From NCBI GenBank assembly GCA_009911065.1, contig QXWR01000024.1, forward strand, positions 1 to 64,000: a stretch of DNA of 64,000 nt, read 5' to 3'. The first letter of the stretch is position 1. Every line of letters starts with the position of its first letter. This document shows positions 1-8,097 of the stretch, piece after piece. Origin of the DNA: Clostridiaceae bacterium. GTDB taxonomy: Bacteria > Bacillota > Clostridia > Lachnospirales > Lachnospiraceae. Position numbers and translations under genes: made by a program. Below the pieces are notes generated by a model. It was not told where the DNA came from, did no database searches, and saw only the letters and a program-made list of their open reading frames with translations.

Positions 1-40
1 GTGTAGCTGACTGTTACTAATAGGTCGAGGGCTTAACCTG
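1..40 (+). rRNA. 23S rRNA, 3' end only
   Basis: The first 38-40 bases match the conserved 3' terminus of bacterial 23S rRNA (TAATAGGTCGAGGGCTTAACC-like end). The rest of the gene lies upstream of the window. The next 103 bases up to the first tRNA are too short and unlike a 5S gene, so this rrn operon runs from 23S straight into tRNAs. The exact mature end is approximate. Confidence 0.85.
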
Positions 41-143
41 AAAAGGTCGGAGGGAAGCAGGTGAAACTGCTGGAAAGATTCGGATGTTTTCAATATGTGG
101 TTTTGAGGGTATATGTACCTTCCATGTTTTTTAGCGATTTGAT

Positions 144-217
144 GGCCTGGTGGCTCAGCTGGTTAGAGCGCCGCCCTGTCACGGCGGAGGTCGTGGGTTC
201 GAATCCCATCCGGGTCG
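144..217 (+). tRNA. tRNA-Asp (GTC)
   Basis: A cloverleaf can be drawn with acceptor GGCCTGG pairing with CCGGGTC, anticodon GTC in the loop CTGTCAC, and TTCGAAT in the T loop. Discriminator base is G217. It is the first of seven tRNAs co-transcribed behind the 23S gene. Confidence 0.95.
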
Positions 218-253
218 CTGAAATGTCTATTGCACATTTCAAACTGAAAATGT

Positions 254-326
254 GGGGTCTTAGCTCAGCTGGGAGAGCATCTGCCTTACAAGCAGAGGGT
301 CACAGGTTCGAGCCCTGTAGGCCCCA
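254..326 (+). tRNA. tRNA-Val (TAC)
   Basis: Acceptor GGGGTCT pairs with AGGCCCC. The anticodon stem TCTGC/GCAGA encloses CTTACAA, giving anticodon TAC. The T loop is TTCGAGC. Second tRNA of the cluster. Confidence 0.95.
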
Positions 327-351
327 TTTTTCAAATCAAAATTTGGTCTTC

Positions 352-424
352 GCCGATATGGCTCAATTGGCAGAGCAGCTGATTTGTAATCAGCAGGTTA
401 TCGGTTCGAGTCCGATTATCGGCT
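352..424 (+). tRNA. tRNA-Thr (TGT)
   Basis: Acceptor GCCGATA pairs with TATCGGC. The anticodon stem GCTGA/TCAGC encloses TTTGTAA, giving anticodon TGT. Third tRNA of the cluster. Confidence 0.95.
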
Positions 425-465
425 TTTATTATATGCCAGAATTTCTGGTATATAATAAATGATAA

Positions 466-547
466 GGGAGAGTTCCCGAGTGGCCAAAGGGGACAGACTG
501 TAAATCTGCTGGCAATGCCTTCAGTGGTTCGAATCCACTCTCTCCCA
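466..547 (+). tRNA. tRNA-Tyr (GTA)
   Basis: This is a long-variable-arm tRNA of 82 nt. Acceptor GGGAGAG pairs with CTCTCCC, the anticodon is GTA in ACTGTAAAT, and the extra arm lies around TGGCAATGCC. The class II arm and anticodon GTA identify tyrosine. Confidence 0.94.
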
Positions 548-575
548 TTTTAAAATTTTATATTTTAAATATTGT

Positions 576-649
<74 letters not shown>

Positions 650-655
650 TTTTAT

Positions 656-728
<73 letters not shown>

Positions 729-731
729 TAT

Positions 732-804
732 GGGCGTGTAGCTCAGGCGGTAGAGCACTTGACTTTTAATCAAGTTGTCCGGGGTTCGAATCCCCGCACG
801 CTCA
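732..804 (+). tRNA. tRNA-Lys (TTT)
   Basis: Acceptor GGGCGTG pairs with CACGCTC. The anticodon stem CTTGA/TCAAG encloses CTTTTAA, giving anticodon TTT. It is the last tRNA before the terminator and lies only 3 nt after tRNA-Phe, so the precursor must be trimmed on both sides. Confidence 0.95.
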
Positions 805-820
805 TGAAATATTGTAGACA

Positions 821-852
821 AACCAGATGGAGAGATTCCATCTGGTTTTTTA
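821..852 (+). terminator. Terminator of the rRNA-tRNA operon
   Basis: An 11-bp perfect stem (AACCAGATGGA / TCCATCTGGTT) with a 5-nt loop is followed by a T-rich run. It ends the rRNA-tRNA transcript. The following 853-1060 holds only AT-rich DNA in which I see no gene; it presumably carries the promoter of the next gene. Confidence 0.85.
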
Positions 853-1060
853 TTTTATTACCGCCAGCAACAATCCAGATTTGACTTACTATGAATACAT
901 CCACTAAAAGTAATTATTTTCCATACAAATTTTAGAAGTATACTTTAATATAAACATTAAAAATTTTGGAAATTTTTGGTAATCTTATATATGATGTATA
1001 TTTTATCGTCCTGTTAAATAACTAATTTGGACTAAACTTATGGAGAAGGGGTGGATAATT

Positions 1061-1300
1061 ATGAATATACGAGAGGCAACCAGCTTCCGGATTGCCGAAT
1101 TGTGCCAGCAAAAGAATTTAAGTGGTTACTCTGTAAGTTATAGAGCGGGAATGCCGTCTTCTACATATAAGAGTATTATCAATGGTAAGAGCAAAAATCC
1201 GGGTATTGTAAACATTAATAAGATTGCGGATGGGTTGGGTGTGACAATTCGGGAATTTTATAATTCTGAGCTATTTGACGAATTAGAGCCAGATGAGTGA
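1061..1300 (+). CDS. Small Cro/CI-type helix-turn-helix protein
   Basis: This 79-residue protein is a single XRE/Cro-type DNA-binding domain. It has the five-helix pattern, with helix 2-3 around YSVSYRAGMPSSTYKSIING and the following INKIADGLGVTIREFY, which is typical of the last helices. I chose the ATG at 1061, preceded by GAAGGGG, over an earlier in-frame ATG at 1040 that lacks a ribosome binding site. There is no effector domain, so it is probably a stand-alone regulator; its target is not visible. It is monocistronic, with its own terminator directly after the stop. Similar single-domain proteins are common in Lachnospiraceae chromosomes and are not by themselves a sign of a phage; no phage gene is nearby. 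Confidence 0.75.
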   Translation: MNIREATSFRIAELCQQKNLSGYSVSYRAGMPSSTYKSIINGKSKNPGIVNINKIADGLGVTIREFYNSELFDELEPDE

Positions 1301-1309
1301 AGATCAAAG

Positions 1310-1341
1310 AAAACAGAGGATATAAGGTCCTCTGTTTTTTA
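1310..1341 (+). terminator. Terminator after the HTH gene
   Basis: The stem ACAGAGGA / TCCTCTGT with a 7-nt loop is followed by a run of T. It begins about ten bases after the stop codon of the HTH gene. Confidence 0.85.
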
Positions 1342-1422
1342 TATGTTTCATTTATTGTAATTAGTTATAAAAATAACAATAAAAATAGGAGGATTTTTGG
1401 AAGCATAATTTTCAAATATTTA

Positions 1423-1451
1423 TTGACAATTATTTAACAAGGAAGTATAAT
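1423..1451 (+). promoter_or_regulatory. adhE promoter with overlapping Rex-like operator
   Basis: TTGACA (1423-1428) and TATAAT (1446-1451) are separated by 17 bases, a consensus sigma-A promoter. The sequence 1423-1440, TTGACAATTATTTAACAA, matches the clostridial Rex consensus TTGTTAA-N4-TTAACAA at all but two of the fixed positions and overlaps the -35 box. A further lone half site TTGTTAA lies at 1467-1473. Rex is the NADH-sensing repressor known to control adhE in Firmicutes. The match is seen; binding is inferred. Confidence 0.75.
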
Positions 1452-1532
1452 GCAAATATAGTTAGATTGTTAAAAAAATATCGATATAAAGTATCGATAG
1501 AGCTATGTGAAAGAAATGTGGAGGAGAAAGCA

Positions 1533-4142
1533 ATGGCGAAAAATGAAAAGGCTATTCCAGCAATGGTTGACAGCGTTGAGGCATTAGAAGCAAAAATGCA
1601 GGCAATGCGGGAAGCGCAGAGGGTTTTTGCAACCTTTACCCAGGAGCAGGTGGATAAAATCTTTTATGAAGCAGCATCAGCTGCAAATAAAATGAGAATC
1701 CCGCTGGCGAAAATGGCAGTAAAAGAAACTGGCATGGGTATTGTTGAAGATAAGGTAATCAAGAATAACTATGCGGCTGAGTATATTTATAATGCTTATA
1801 AGGATACAAAAACTTGTGGCGTTGTTGAGGAGGATAAGGCTTTTGGAATTAAGAAGCTGGCAGAACCGATTGGTTTGGTAGCAGCTGTAATTCCTACAAC
1901 AAATCCTACATCCACAGCTATTTTTAAATGTCTGATCTGTTTGAAGACAAGAAATGCAATTATCATTTCTCCACATCCCAGAGCAAAAGGTTGTACGATT
2001 GAAGCAGCAAAAATTGTTTTGGAAGCAGCTGTAAAAGCAGGCGCTCCAGAGGGGATTATTGGATGGATTGATGTTCCGTCTCTGGATATGACCAATTTGG
2101 TTATGAAGGAAGCAGATATTATCTTGGCCACAGGCGGCCCTGGAATGGTACGTGCTGCTTATTCTTCTGGTAAGCCGGCTTTGGGCGTTGGAGCGGGAAA
2201 TACACCGGTTATTATTGATGAAACAGCTGATATTAAGATGGCAGTCAGCTCCATTATTCATTCTAAGACTTTTGATAACGGTATGATCTGTGCGTCAGAA
2301 CAGTCAGTGACAGTTCTTGCTTCTATTTATGATGAGGTAAAGAAAGAGTTTGAGTATCGGGGCTGTTATTTCTTGAAACCAGATGAAATTGATAAGGTAA
2401 GAAAGACCATTTTAATTAATGGATCGTTAAATGCAAAGATTGTGGGACAGACAGCTCATACAATTGCAAAATTGGCCGGAGTTGACGTTCCCAAAGATAC
2501 AAAGATTATTATTGGTGAAGTGGAATCGGTTGATATTCGGGAAGAGTTTGCTCATGAGAAACTTTCTCCGGTTCTGGCTATGTACAAAGCTCAGAATTTT
2601 GATGAAGCGATTGCTAAGGCAGAGAGATTGGTGGCAGATGGCGGTTATGGACATACAGCTTCTCTGTACATTAATGTAAATGAGCATGAGAAGATTTTAA
2701 AACATGCAGAAGCAATGAAAACCTGCCGTATTTTAACAAATACTCCTTCTTCTCACGGTGGTATTGGTGATCTTTACAACTTTAAGCTGGCTCCGTCTTT
2801 GACTTTGGGCTGCGGTTCCTGGGGAGGCAATTCCGTGTCCGATAATGTAGGTGTAAAGCATTTGCTGAATATTAAGACTGTGGCGGAGAGGAGAGAAAAT
2901 ATGCTGTGGTTCCGTGCGCCTGAGAAAGTGTATTTTAAGAAGGGCTGTATGCCGGTGGCATTGAATGAGCTGAAAGAGGTTATGGGCAAGAAGAGAGCAT
3001 TTATTGTAACGGATTCCTTCTTGTATATGAATGGTTACACAAAACCGATTACAGATAAGCTGGATGAGCTGGGAATCGTTTATCAGTGCTTTTCCAATGT
3101 TCAGCCGGACCCGACCCTTGCCAATGCTGAAGAGGGGGCAAAGGCTATGGCAGCTTTCCAGCCAGACGTAATTATTGCTTTGGGCGGCGGTTCTGCTATG
3201 GATGCTGCTAAGATTATGTGGGTAATGTATGAGCATCCGGAAGTAGATTTCCAGGATATGGCTATGCGGTTTATTGATATTCGCAAGCGTGTTTATACGT
3301 TCCCCAAAATGGGTGAGAAGGCATATTTTGTGGCTATTCCTACTTCTTCTGGTACAGGTTCCGAGGTGACTCCTTTTGCTGTTATTACCGACCAGGAGAC
3401 CGGAGTAAAATATCCTCTTGCAGATTATCAGCTTCTGCCTAACATGGCGATTGTAGATACAGATAATATGATGAGTCAGCCAAAAGGTTTGACCAGCGCT
3501 TCTGGTGTGGATGTGTTGACTCATGCATTAGAAGCTTATGCATCCGTGATGGCTACTGATTATACAGATGGTCTGGCTTTGAAGGCAATGAAGAATGTAT
3601 TTGAGTATCTTCCCATTTGTTATAATGACGGTTCTAATGTGGAGGCTCGTTCCAAGATGGCAGATGCTTCTTGTCTGGCTGGTATGGCATTTGCCAATGC
3701 ATTTTTGGGTGTATGTCACTCCATGGCTCATAAGCTGGGTGCATTCCACCACTTGCCTCATGGTATTGCAAATGCACTGTTGATTTCTCTGGTAGTGGAG
3801 TATAATGCGGAAGAGTGTCCGAAGAAGATGGGTACATTCTCCCAGTATCCTTATCCTCATACCCGTGCCAGATATGCTGAGTGTGCCCGGTTTGTAGGGA
3901 TTCAGGCTGCAAGTGATGAAGAAGCTGTGAAGAAGCTTATTGAGAAGATTGAGGAGCTGAAAGCTGCAGTTGGTGTGAAAAAGACGATTGCAGAGTATGG
4001 TGTGGATGAGAAGTATTTCCTGGATACTTTGGATAATATGGTTGAGCAGGCATTTGATGACCAGTGTACAGGAGCCAATCCCCGGTATCCGCTGATGAGC
4101 GAGATTCGTGAGATGTATCTGCGGGCTTACTACGGAAAATAA
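1533..4142 (+). CDS. adhE: Bifunctional acetaldehyde-CoA/alcohol dehydrogenase AdhE
   Basis: AdhE reduces acetyl-CoA to acetaldehyde and then to ethanol, using two NADH, and so re-oxidises NADH during fermentation. The 869-residue length fits the family. Residues 1-430 form the aldehyde dehydrogenase half, with the catalytic cysteine at about C253 in GMICASEQS. Residues 450-869 form the iron-dependent alcohol dehydrogenase half, with GGGSAMDAAK for nucleotide binding and the iron-binding histidines in HSMAHKLGAFHHLPHG. I chose the ATG at 1533 because GGAGGAG stands just ahead. The frame is open for a further 22 codons upstream, but they fall in the leader and lack a ribosome binding site. The gene is monocistronic. 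Its promoter carries a Rex-like site, which predicts expression when NADH is high. Confidence 0.96.
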   Translation: MAKNEKAIPAMVDSVEALEAKMQAMREAQRVFATFTQEQVDKIFYEAASAANKMRIPLAKMAVKETGMGIVEDKVIKNNYAAEYIYNAYKDTKTCGVVEEDKAFGIKKLAEPIGLVAAVIPTTNPTSTAIFKCLICLKTRNAIIISPHPRAKGCTIEAAKIVLEAAVKAGAPEGIIGWIDVPSLDMTNLVMKEADIILATGGPGMVRAAYSSGKPALGVGAGNTPVIIDETADIKMAVSSIIHSKTFDNGMICASEQSVTVLASIYDEVKKEFEYRGCYFLKPDEIDKVRKTILINGSLNAKIVGQTAHTIAKLAGVDVPKDTKIIIGEVESVDIREEFAHEKLSPVLAMYKAQNFDEAIAKAERLVADGGYGHTASLYINVNEHEKILKHAEAMKTCRILTNTPSSHGGIGDLYNFKLAPSLTLGCGSWGGNSVSDNVGVKHLLNIKTVAERRENMLWFRAPEKVYFKKGCMPVALNELKEVMGKKRAFIVTDSFLYMNGYTKPITDKLDELGIVYQCFSNVQPDPTLANAEEGAKAMAAFQPDVIIALGGGSAMDAAKIMWVMYEHPEVDFQDMAMRFIDIRKRVYTFPKMGEKAYFVAIPTSSGTGSEVTPFAVITDQETGVKYPLADYQLLPNMAIVDTDNMMSQPKGLTSASGVDVLTHALEAYASVMATDYTDGLALKAMKNVFEYLPICYNDGSNVEARSKMADASCLAGMAFANAFLGVCHSMAHKLGAFHHLPHGIANALLISLVVEYNAEECPKKMGTFSQYPYPHTRARYAECARFVGIQAASDEEAVKKLIEKIEELKAAVGVKKTIAEYGVDEKYFLDTLDNMVEQAFDDQCTGANPRYPLMSEIREMYLRAYYGK

Positions 4143-4190
4143 GATCGTAATTAAGTTTAAAATTCTTAAAAAAGGGTTATGTCAGAGAAG

Positions 4191-4225
4191 GGAAGGAACA
4201 TCATAGTATGTTCTTTCCTTTTTTC
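4191..4225 (+). terminator. adhE terminator
   Basis: An 11-bp stem, GGAAGGAACAT paired with ATGTTCTTTCC (one G-U), is followed by TTTTTTC. It lies 49 bases after the adhE stop codon. Confidence 0.88.
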
Positions 4226-4261
4226 TTATAAAAACCTTTTTTATTTTATTGCAAATAGGGA

Positions 4262-4329
4262 TGGACATAATTGCTTTAGTATGCTAATATGTTAGCGTGC
4301 CGCAGAAAATGGAAAACAATTTTTTGCGG
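4262..4329 (+). promoter_or_regulatory. Promoter and leader hairpin of the amino acid ABC operon
   Basis: TGGACA (4262-4267), 17 bases, and TAATAT (4285-4290) form a plausible promoter. Directly downstream, CCGCAGAAAA (4300-4309) can pair with TTTTTTGCGG (4320-4329) in a 10-bp stem that would lie at the 5' end of the mRNA. It has no U-run after it, so it is not a classical attenuator; it might stabilise the message. No known riboswitch was recognised. Confidence 0.45.
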
Positions 4330-4373
4330 TTATGTATTGAATTGAGATAAAGAAAGAGGAGGATTATGAAATT

Positions 4374-5297
4374 ATGAGAAAGATGGGAAGTTTGTTTTTA
4401 GTGGGTGCTATGGTTATGTCTTTGGCTGGCTGCGGAAGTCAGAATAGTGGGGGGACGACCACAGCAGACGGGAATGGTGGGAAGGAAGATACAACTGCCA
4501 CCGTAAATCAGGATGAGTCGGCTGGAACGTCCAATGAGGCGGAAAATAGCGGGGAAAAGGGCAGTGAAGCGGCTTTAGAGGATGGAGAAGGGGGAAGTAA
4601 ATTTACAGTTGGATTTGACCAGGATTTCCCGCCCATGGGATTTGTGGGGGATGACGGAGCGTATACAGGGTTTGATCTGGAGTTAGCGAAAGAAGTTGCC
4701 AGCCGTCTTGGAATGGAGTTTGTGCCTCAGCCAATTGCCTGGGATTCTAAGGATATGGAGTTAAATTCCGGCACCATTGATTGTATCTGGAACGGATTTA
4801 CTATGAATGGCCGTGAGGAGGATTATACCTGGAGTGAGCCGTATATGGATAACAGTCAGGTGTTTGTAGTGGCAGCTGATTCGGGGATTCAGTCATTTGG
4901 GGATTTGGCAGGAAAGATTGTGGAGGTTCAGGCAGATTCTTCTGCTGAGGCGGCATTAAAGGATAATCAGGAGCTTGCTGGAACTTTTGGAACTTTACAG
5001 ACTACTCCGGATTATAATACAGCTTTTATGGATTTGGAGATGGGCGCAGTGGATGCTATTGCTATGGATGTCATTGTGGCTGGATACCAGATTGAGCAGA
5101 GAGCGGATGGGGACAAATATGTGGTTCTTGAGGAGACATTAGCCTCTGAGGAGTATGGAATTGGATTTAAGAAAGGAAATGAGGAGCTTCGGGATCAGGT
5201 TCAGAAGATTTTGGAGGAGATGGCAGCTGACGGGACTTTAAAAACGATTTCTGAAAAATGGTTTGGTCGGGATGTTACAACGATTGGAAAGGAATGA
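4374..5297 (+). CDS. Polar amino acid ABC transporter, substrate-binding lipoprotein
   Basis: The product is a family 3 extracellular solute-binding protein (SBP_bac_3) that captures an amino acid, possibly cystine, glutamine or arginine, and hands it to the permease encoded next. Residues 1-20 are a lipoprotein signal with lipobox LAGC. A Gly/Thr/Glu-rich spacer of about 55 residues follows, then the binding domain from about residue 75: FTVGFDQDFPPMGF, YTGFDLELAKEVASRLG and IDCIWNGFTMN are the family's N-terminal signatures. The ATG at 4374 follows GAGGAGG; an ATG 8 bases earlier is out of frame and stops at once. It is the first gene of a three-gene operon (binding protein, permease, ATPase). 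Substrate cannot be set from sequence alone. Confidence 0.9.
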   Translation: MRKMGSLFLVGAMVMSLAGCGSQNSGGTTTADGNGGKEDTTATVNQDESAGTSNEAENSGEKGSEAALEDGEGGSKFTVGFDQDFPPMGFVGDDGAYTGFDLELAKEVASRLGMEFVPQPIAWDSKDMELNSGTIDCIWNGFTMNGREEDYTWSEPYMDNSQVFVVAADSGIQSFGDLAGKIVEVQADSSAEAALKDNQELAGTFGTLQTTPDYNTAFMDLEMGAVDAIAMDVIVAGYQIEQRADGDKYVVLEETLASEEYGIGFKKGNEELRDQVQKILEEMAADGTLKTISEKWFGRDVTTIGKE

Positions 5298-5372
5298 ATT
5301 TTCTAGTAGTTCAAGATTCATGCAATTAGAGCAGTAGATTATAAAAAAGGATGAGAATAAGGAGCAGGGAAA

Positions 5373-6023
5373 ATGTCAGTAAGTATGATGGTATCGCAGC
5401 TAGCAGGAGGAATGTTTGTCAGTGTTCAGATTTTTGTAGTTACGCTGATTTTTTCTCTGCCTCTTGGAATGGTTGTGGCTTTTGGTCGGATGTCAAAGAA
5501 TCCTTTCATTCAGGGATTGGTTAAAGTGTATATCTCTGTTATGAGAGGTACGCCTTTAATGTTGCAGCTGATGGTAGTGTATTTTGGACCTTATTATTTG
5601 TTTGGGATTAAGATTACCAACCGTTATCGGCTTTGGGCGGCATTGATTGGTTTTGTGATTAATTATGCTGCTTATTTTGCAGAGATTTATCGAAGCGGGA
5701 TTCAGTCCATGCCAGTGGGACAGTATGAAGCGGCAAAGCTGTTGGGCTATGGGAAAGGCCAGACGTTTTTTAAAATTATTCTTCCTCAGGTGATTAAGAG
5801 GATTCTACCTTCTGTAACCAATGAAGTGATTACGTTGGTAAAGGATACTTCTCTTGCATTTACGATCAGTGTTTTGGAGATGTTTGCTATTGCCAAAGCA
5901 TTGGCTTCTTCACAGACCAGTCTGATTCCATTTGCAGCGGCCGGAGTGTTTTATTATGTGTTTAATCTGGTTGTTGCAGTGGGAATGGATTATGTGGAGA
6001 AGAAATTGAATTATTATCAGTAA
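5373..6023 (+). CDS. Polar amino acid ABC transporter, permease
   Basis: This 216-residue integral membrane protein belongs to the HisM/GlnP permease family and forms the channel of the amino acid importer. Four or five hydrophobic segments are visible. The EAA loop that contacts the ATPase is YEAAKLLGYGKGQTFFKIILPQ, at about residues 118-139, and the N-terminal GTPLMLQL motif typical of the family is present. There is a single permease gene, so the channel is likely a homodimer. It lies 75 bases after the binding protein gene and 64 before the ATPase gene. Confidence 0.92.
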   Translation: MSVSMMVSQLAGGMFVSVQIFVVTLIFSLPLGMVVAFGRMSKNPFIQGLVKVYISVMRGTPLMLQLMVVYFGPYYLFGIKITNRYRLWAALIGFVINYAAYFAEIYRSGIQSMPVGQYEAAKLLGYGKGQTFFKIILPQVIKRILPSVTNEVITLVKDTSLAFTISVLEMFAIAKALASSQTSLIPFAAAGVFYYVFNLVVAVGMDYVEKKLNYYQ

Positions 6024-6087
6024 ATACATAGGGCATGAAAACCGTTGGAAAACAGATGTAAAGTAACAGGAAGGAGGACAACCAATT

Positions 6088-6855
6088 ATGAAGCTGTTGG
6101 AAATGAACCATGTCAGGAAGTCCTTTGATGGAATTTCCGTGATTAAGGATATATCGATTTCTGTGGGAGAAGGGGAGATTGTTTCTATTATTGGCCCGTC
6201 TGGGTCAGGAAAATCTACGCTTCTGCGCTGCGCTACAATGTTGGAGACAATGGATAGCGGGGATTTGATTTATATGGGGGAGAGAGCGGCATGGAGTGAT
6301 GAGGCTGGAAAAATGGTTTATGCTCCCAAAAAGGACTTGAAGCGGATTCGGGAAAATTATGGTTTGGTGTTTCAAAATTTTAATCTGTTTCCTCATTTTT
6401 CTGTGATGAAAAATATTACAGATGCGCCTGTCTTGGTACAGAAGCGGAATAAGGAGGAAGTTTACCAGACTGGAAGGGAATTGTTAAAAAAAATGGGATT
6501 GGAGGATAAGGAAAATGCTTATCCCTGCCAGCTTTCGGGAGGACAGTGTCAGCGGGTTGCTATTGCAAGGGCATTGGCGTTAAATCCCAAGATTTTGTTT
6601 TTTGACGAGCCAACTTCTGCTCTGGACCCGGAATTGACTGGGGAGGTGCTGAAGGTAATTAAATCTTTGGCGGATTTACATATTGCTATGGTGATTGTCA
6701 CCCATGAGATGGCTTTTGCCAGGGATATATCAGATCGGGTGATTTTTATGGCAGATGGGGTGATTGTGGAGGAGGGAGCGCCGGAAATGGTGTTTGCTTC
6801 CGATAATGAGAGGACAAAGAGCTTTCTTGGAAGATATGGGGAGTTGCTCCAGTAG
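6088..6855 (+). CDS. Polar amino acid ABC transporter, ATP-binding protein
   Basis: This cytoplasmic ATPase powers the amino acid importer of the two preceding genes. All motifs are intact: Walker [11 protein letters not shown]-loop VFQNFNLFP, signature [15 protein letters not shown], Walker [13 protein letters not shown] and the switch histidine in VTHEM. The 255-residue length is normal for the GlnQ family; a short insert after the Walker A strand (around [14 protein letters not shown]) is a feature of some Firmicutes members. Start ATG follows AAGGAGG. A hairpin with T-run downstream closes the operon. Confidence 0.94.
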   Translation: MKLLEMNHVRKSFDGISVIKDISISVGEGEIVSIIGPSGSGKSTLLRCATMLETMDSGDLIYMGERAAWSDEAGKMVYAPKKDLKRIRENYGLVFQNFNLFPHFSVMKNITDAPVLVQKRNKEEVYQTGRELLKKMGLEDKENAYPCQLSGGQCQRVAIARALALNPKILFFDEPTSALDPELTGEVLKVIKSLADLHIAMVIVTHEMAFARDISDRVIFMADGVIVEEGAPEMVFASDNERTKSFLGRYGELLQ

Positions 6856-6913
6856 GAAATCCCTTTAACAATTTAGATGTTAATGTTAATATGTAAGAAA
6901 TTGCTGAAAGTTT

Positions 6914-6974
6914 GCATGAGAGAATGAAAAGAACGCTTCCAGATGTGTTTTATTATTCTTCTCATGCTTTTTTG
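6914..6974 (+). terminator. Terminator of the amino acid ABC operon
   Basis: GCATGAGAGAAT can pair with ATTCTTCTCATGC (one bulge), and TTTTTTG follows. The stretch 6856-7146 around it contains no convincing gene and otherwise only AT-rich DNA that should hold the promoter of the AraC gene. Confidence 0.6.
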
Positions 6975-7146
6975 TATTGCTTTGTTTGCAGTTATGGTTC
7001 CACAGACCTCTTGTAAACTGTAACATACCTTTACATTGATTTTAAATATTACCAAAAAAGAGATGATTTTTCCTTGTTTTTTTGTTAAGATAAGAATGGA
7101 TTAAGAATGAATCGGAAAAAAATAATTAACGAAAGGGGATTTTTTG

Positions 7147-8034
7147 ATGGATGAACCAATTCAATGTTATCGTGTCAGCTCTACCTTTCGGATGTTAGGA
7201 AGCCTGCCTATTGAAGATGTGGAGCTCTATTTGACTGTTTGCGGTAATGAGCGGTGTGCTGTTGATAAGTTTTATGGTCCGACTGTGAGAAGAGATTATC
7301 ATGTGCATTTTGTTTTATCAGGAAGAGGAACTCTGGAGATGGCAGGAAAAACATATACATTACAGAGAGGTCAGATTTTTGTGACTTTTCCAGGAGTGAA
7401 TGTTTATTATTATTCGGCTCCGGAAGATCCATGGCATTATGCATGGGTTTCTTTTAATGGGACAAAAGCAGCTCTTTATTTGGAAAAGGCGGGTCTGACA
7501 TTGGATTGTCCGGTTCGGGATGCTTATTTGGAGCCGGAGAAATACCTGGCAATTACTGAGGAGATTTTGAATCACCACGAGATAACAGTTGTCAATGAGC
7601 TTACCAGAACGGCACTTTTGTATCAGATTCTGGCGCTTTTGGTTAGTTCTCAGAATCAGAACCTGGAAAGGCAGAATAAACCTTTGCCTCATGATTATTC
7701 TCCGGATGTTTATGTGGATAATGCTCTTAGGTATATCCATAATCATTATGCGGACGCAAAGGTTAGTGATATTGCTTCCTATATTGGAATTACCCGGTCT
7801 TATTTAACTCATATTTTTAAGCAGAAAATGGATATTTCTCCCCAGGAGTATCTTTTAAGCTATCGTCTGGAACAGGGCAGCAGACTGCTCCGAACTTCTG
7901 GAATGTCCATTCAGGAGGTGGCAGAGAAAATCGGATATGAGAATCCTTTGACTTTTTCTAAAATGTTTAAGAATGCTTATGGGGTAAGTCCTAAAAACTA
8001 CAGATTAAAAATTATGGAAAAGAAGCAAGAGTAA
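7147..8034 (+). CDS. AraC-family transcriptional regulator with cupin sensor domain
   Basis: This 295-residue regulator has an N-terminal AraC-type cupin (about residues 35-130; HFVLSGRGTLEM and YTLQRGQIFVTFPG) that would bind a sugar. Two C-terminal helix-turn-helix motifs follow (about 190-290), ending with the family signature IQEVAEKIGYENPLTFSKMFKNAYGVSPKNYR. I chose ATG 7147, 8 bases after GAAAGGGG; a TTG just before is in frame but less likely. Such MsmR/RafR-like proteins usually activate sugar genes when an alpha-galactoside or similar sugar binds. Here the nearest sugar genes are the orphan binding protein and the GH27/GH36 enzymes immediately downstream, so they are the inferred targets. 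Confidence 0.85.
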   Translation: MDEPIQCYRVSSTFRMLGSLPIEDVELYLTVCGNERCAVDKFYGPTVRRDYHVHFVLSGRGTLEMAGKTYTLQRGQIFVTFPGVNVYYYSAPEDPWHYAWVSFNGTKAALYLEKAGLTLDCPVRDAYLEPEKYLAITEEILNHHEITVVNELTRTALLYQILALLVSSQNQNLERQNKPLPHDYSPDVYVDNALRYIHNHYADAKVSDIASYIGITRSYLTHIFKQKMDISPQEYLLSYRLEQGSRLLRTSGMSIQEVAEKIGYENPLTFSKMFKNAYGVSPKNYRLKIMEKKQE

Positions 8035-8045
8035 AAAAGGTTATT

Positions 8046-8081
8046 ACAGGTCCCAAAAGATTTGGATTCTTTGGAACCTGT
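8046..8081. terminator. Convergent terminator between AraC and sugar-binding genes
   Basis: ACAGGTCCCAAA (8046-8057) pairs with TTTGGAACCTGT (8070-8081) with one mismatch. Read on the minus strand it is followed by a short T-rich stretch, so it may serve the converging sugar-binding gene as well as the AraC gene. Confidence 0.55.
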
Positions 8082-8097
8082 AATTGTTAGCATTATT

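Noticed and set aside
2733..3524. Open frame of 263 codons antisense to adhE
   Set aside because: No ribosome binding site, unnatural amino acid make-up rich in His, Ile and Cys, and full overlap with a certain gene.
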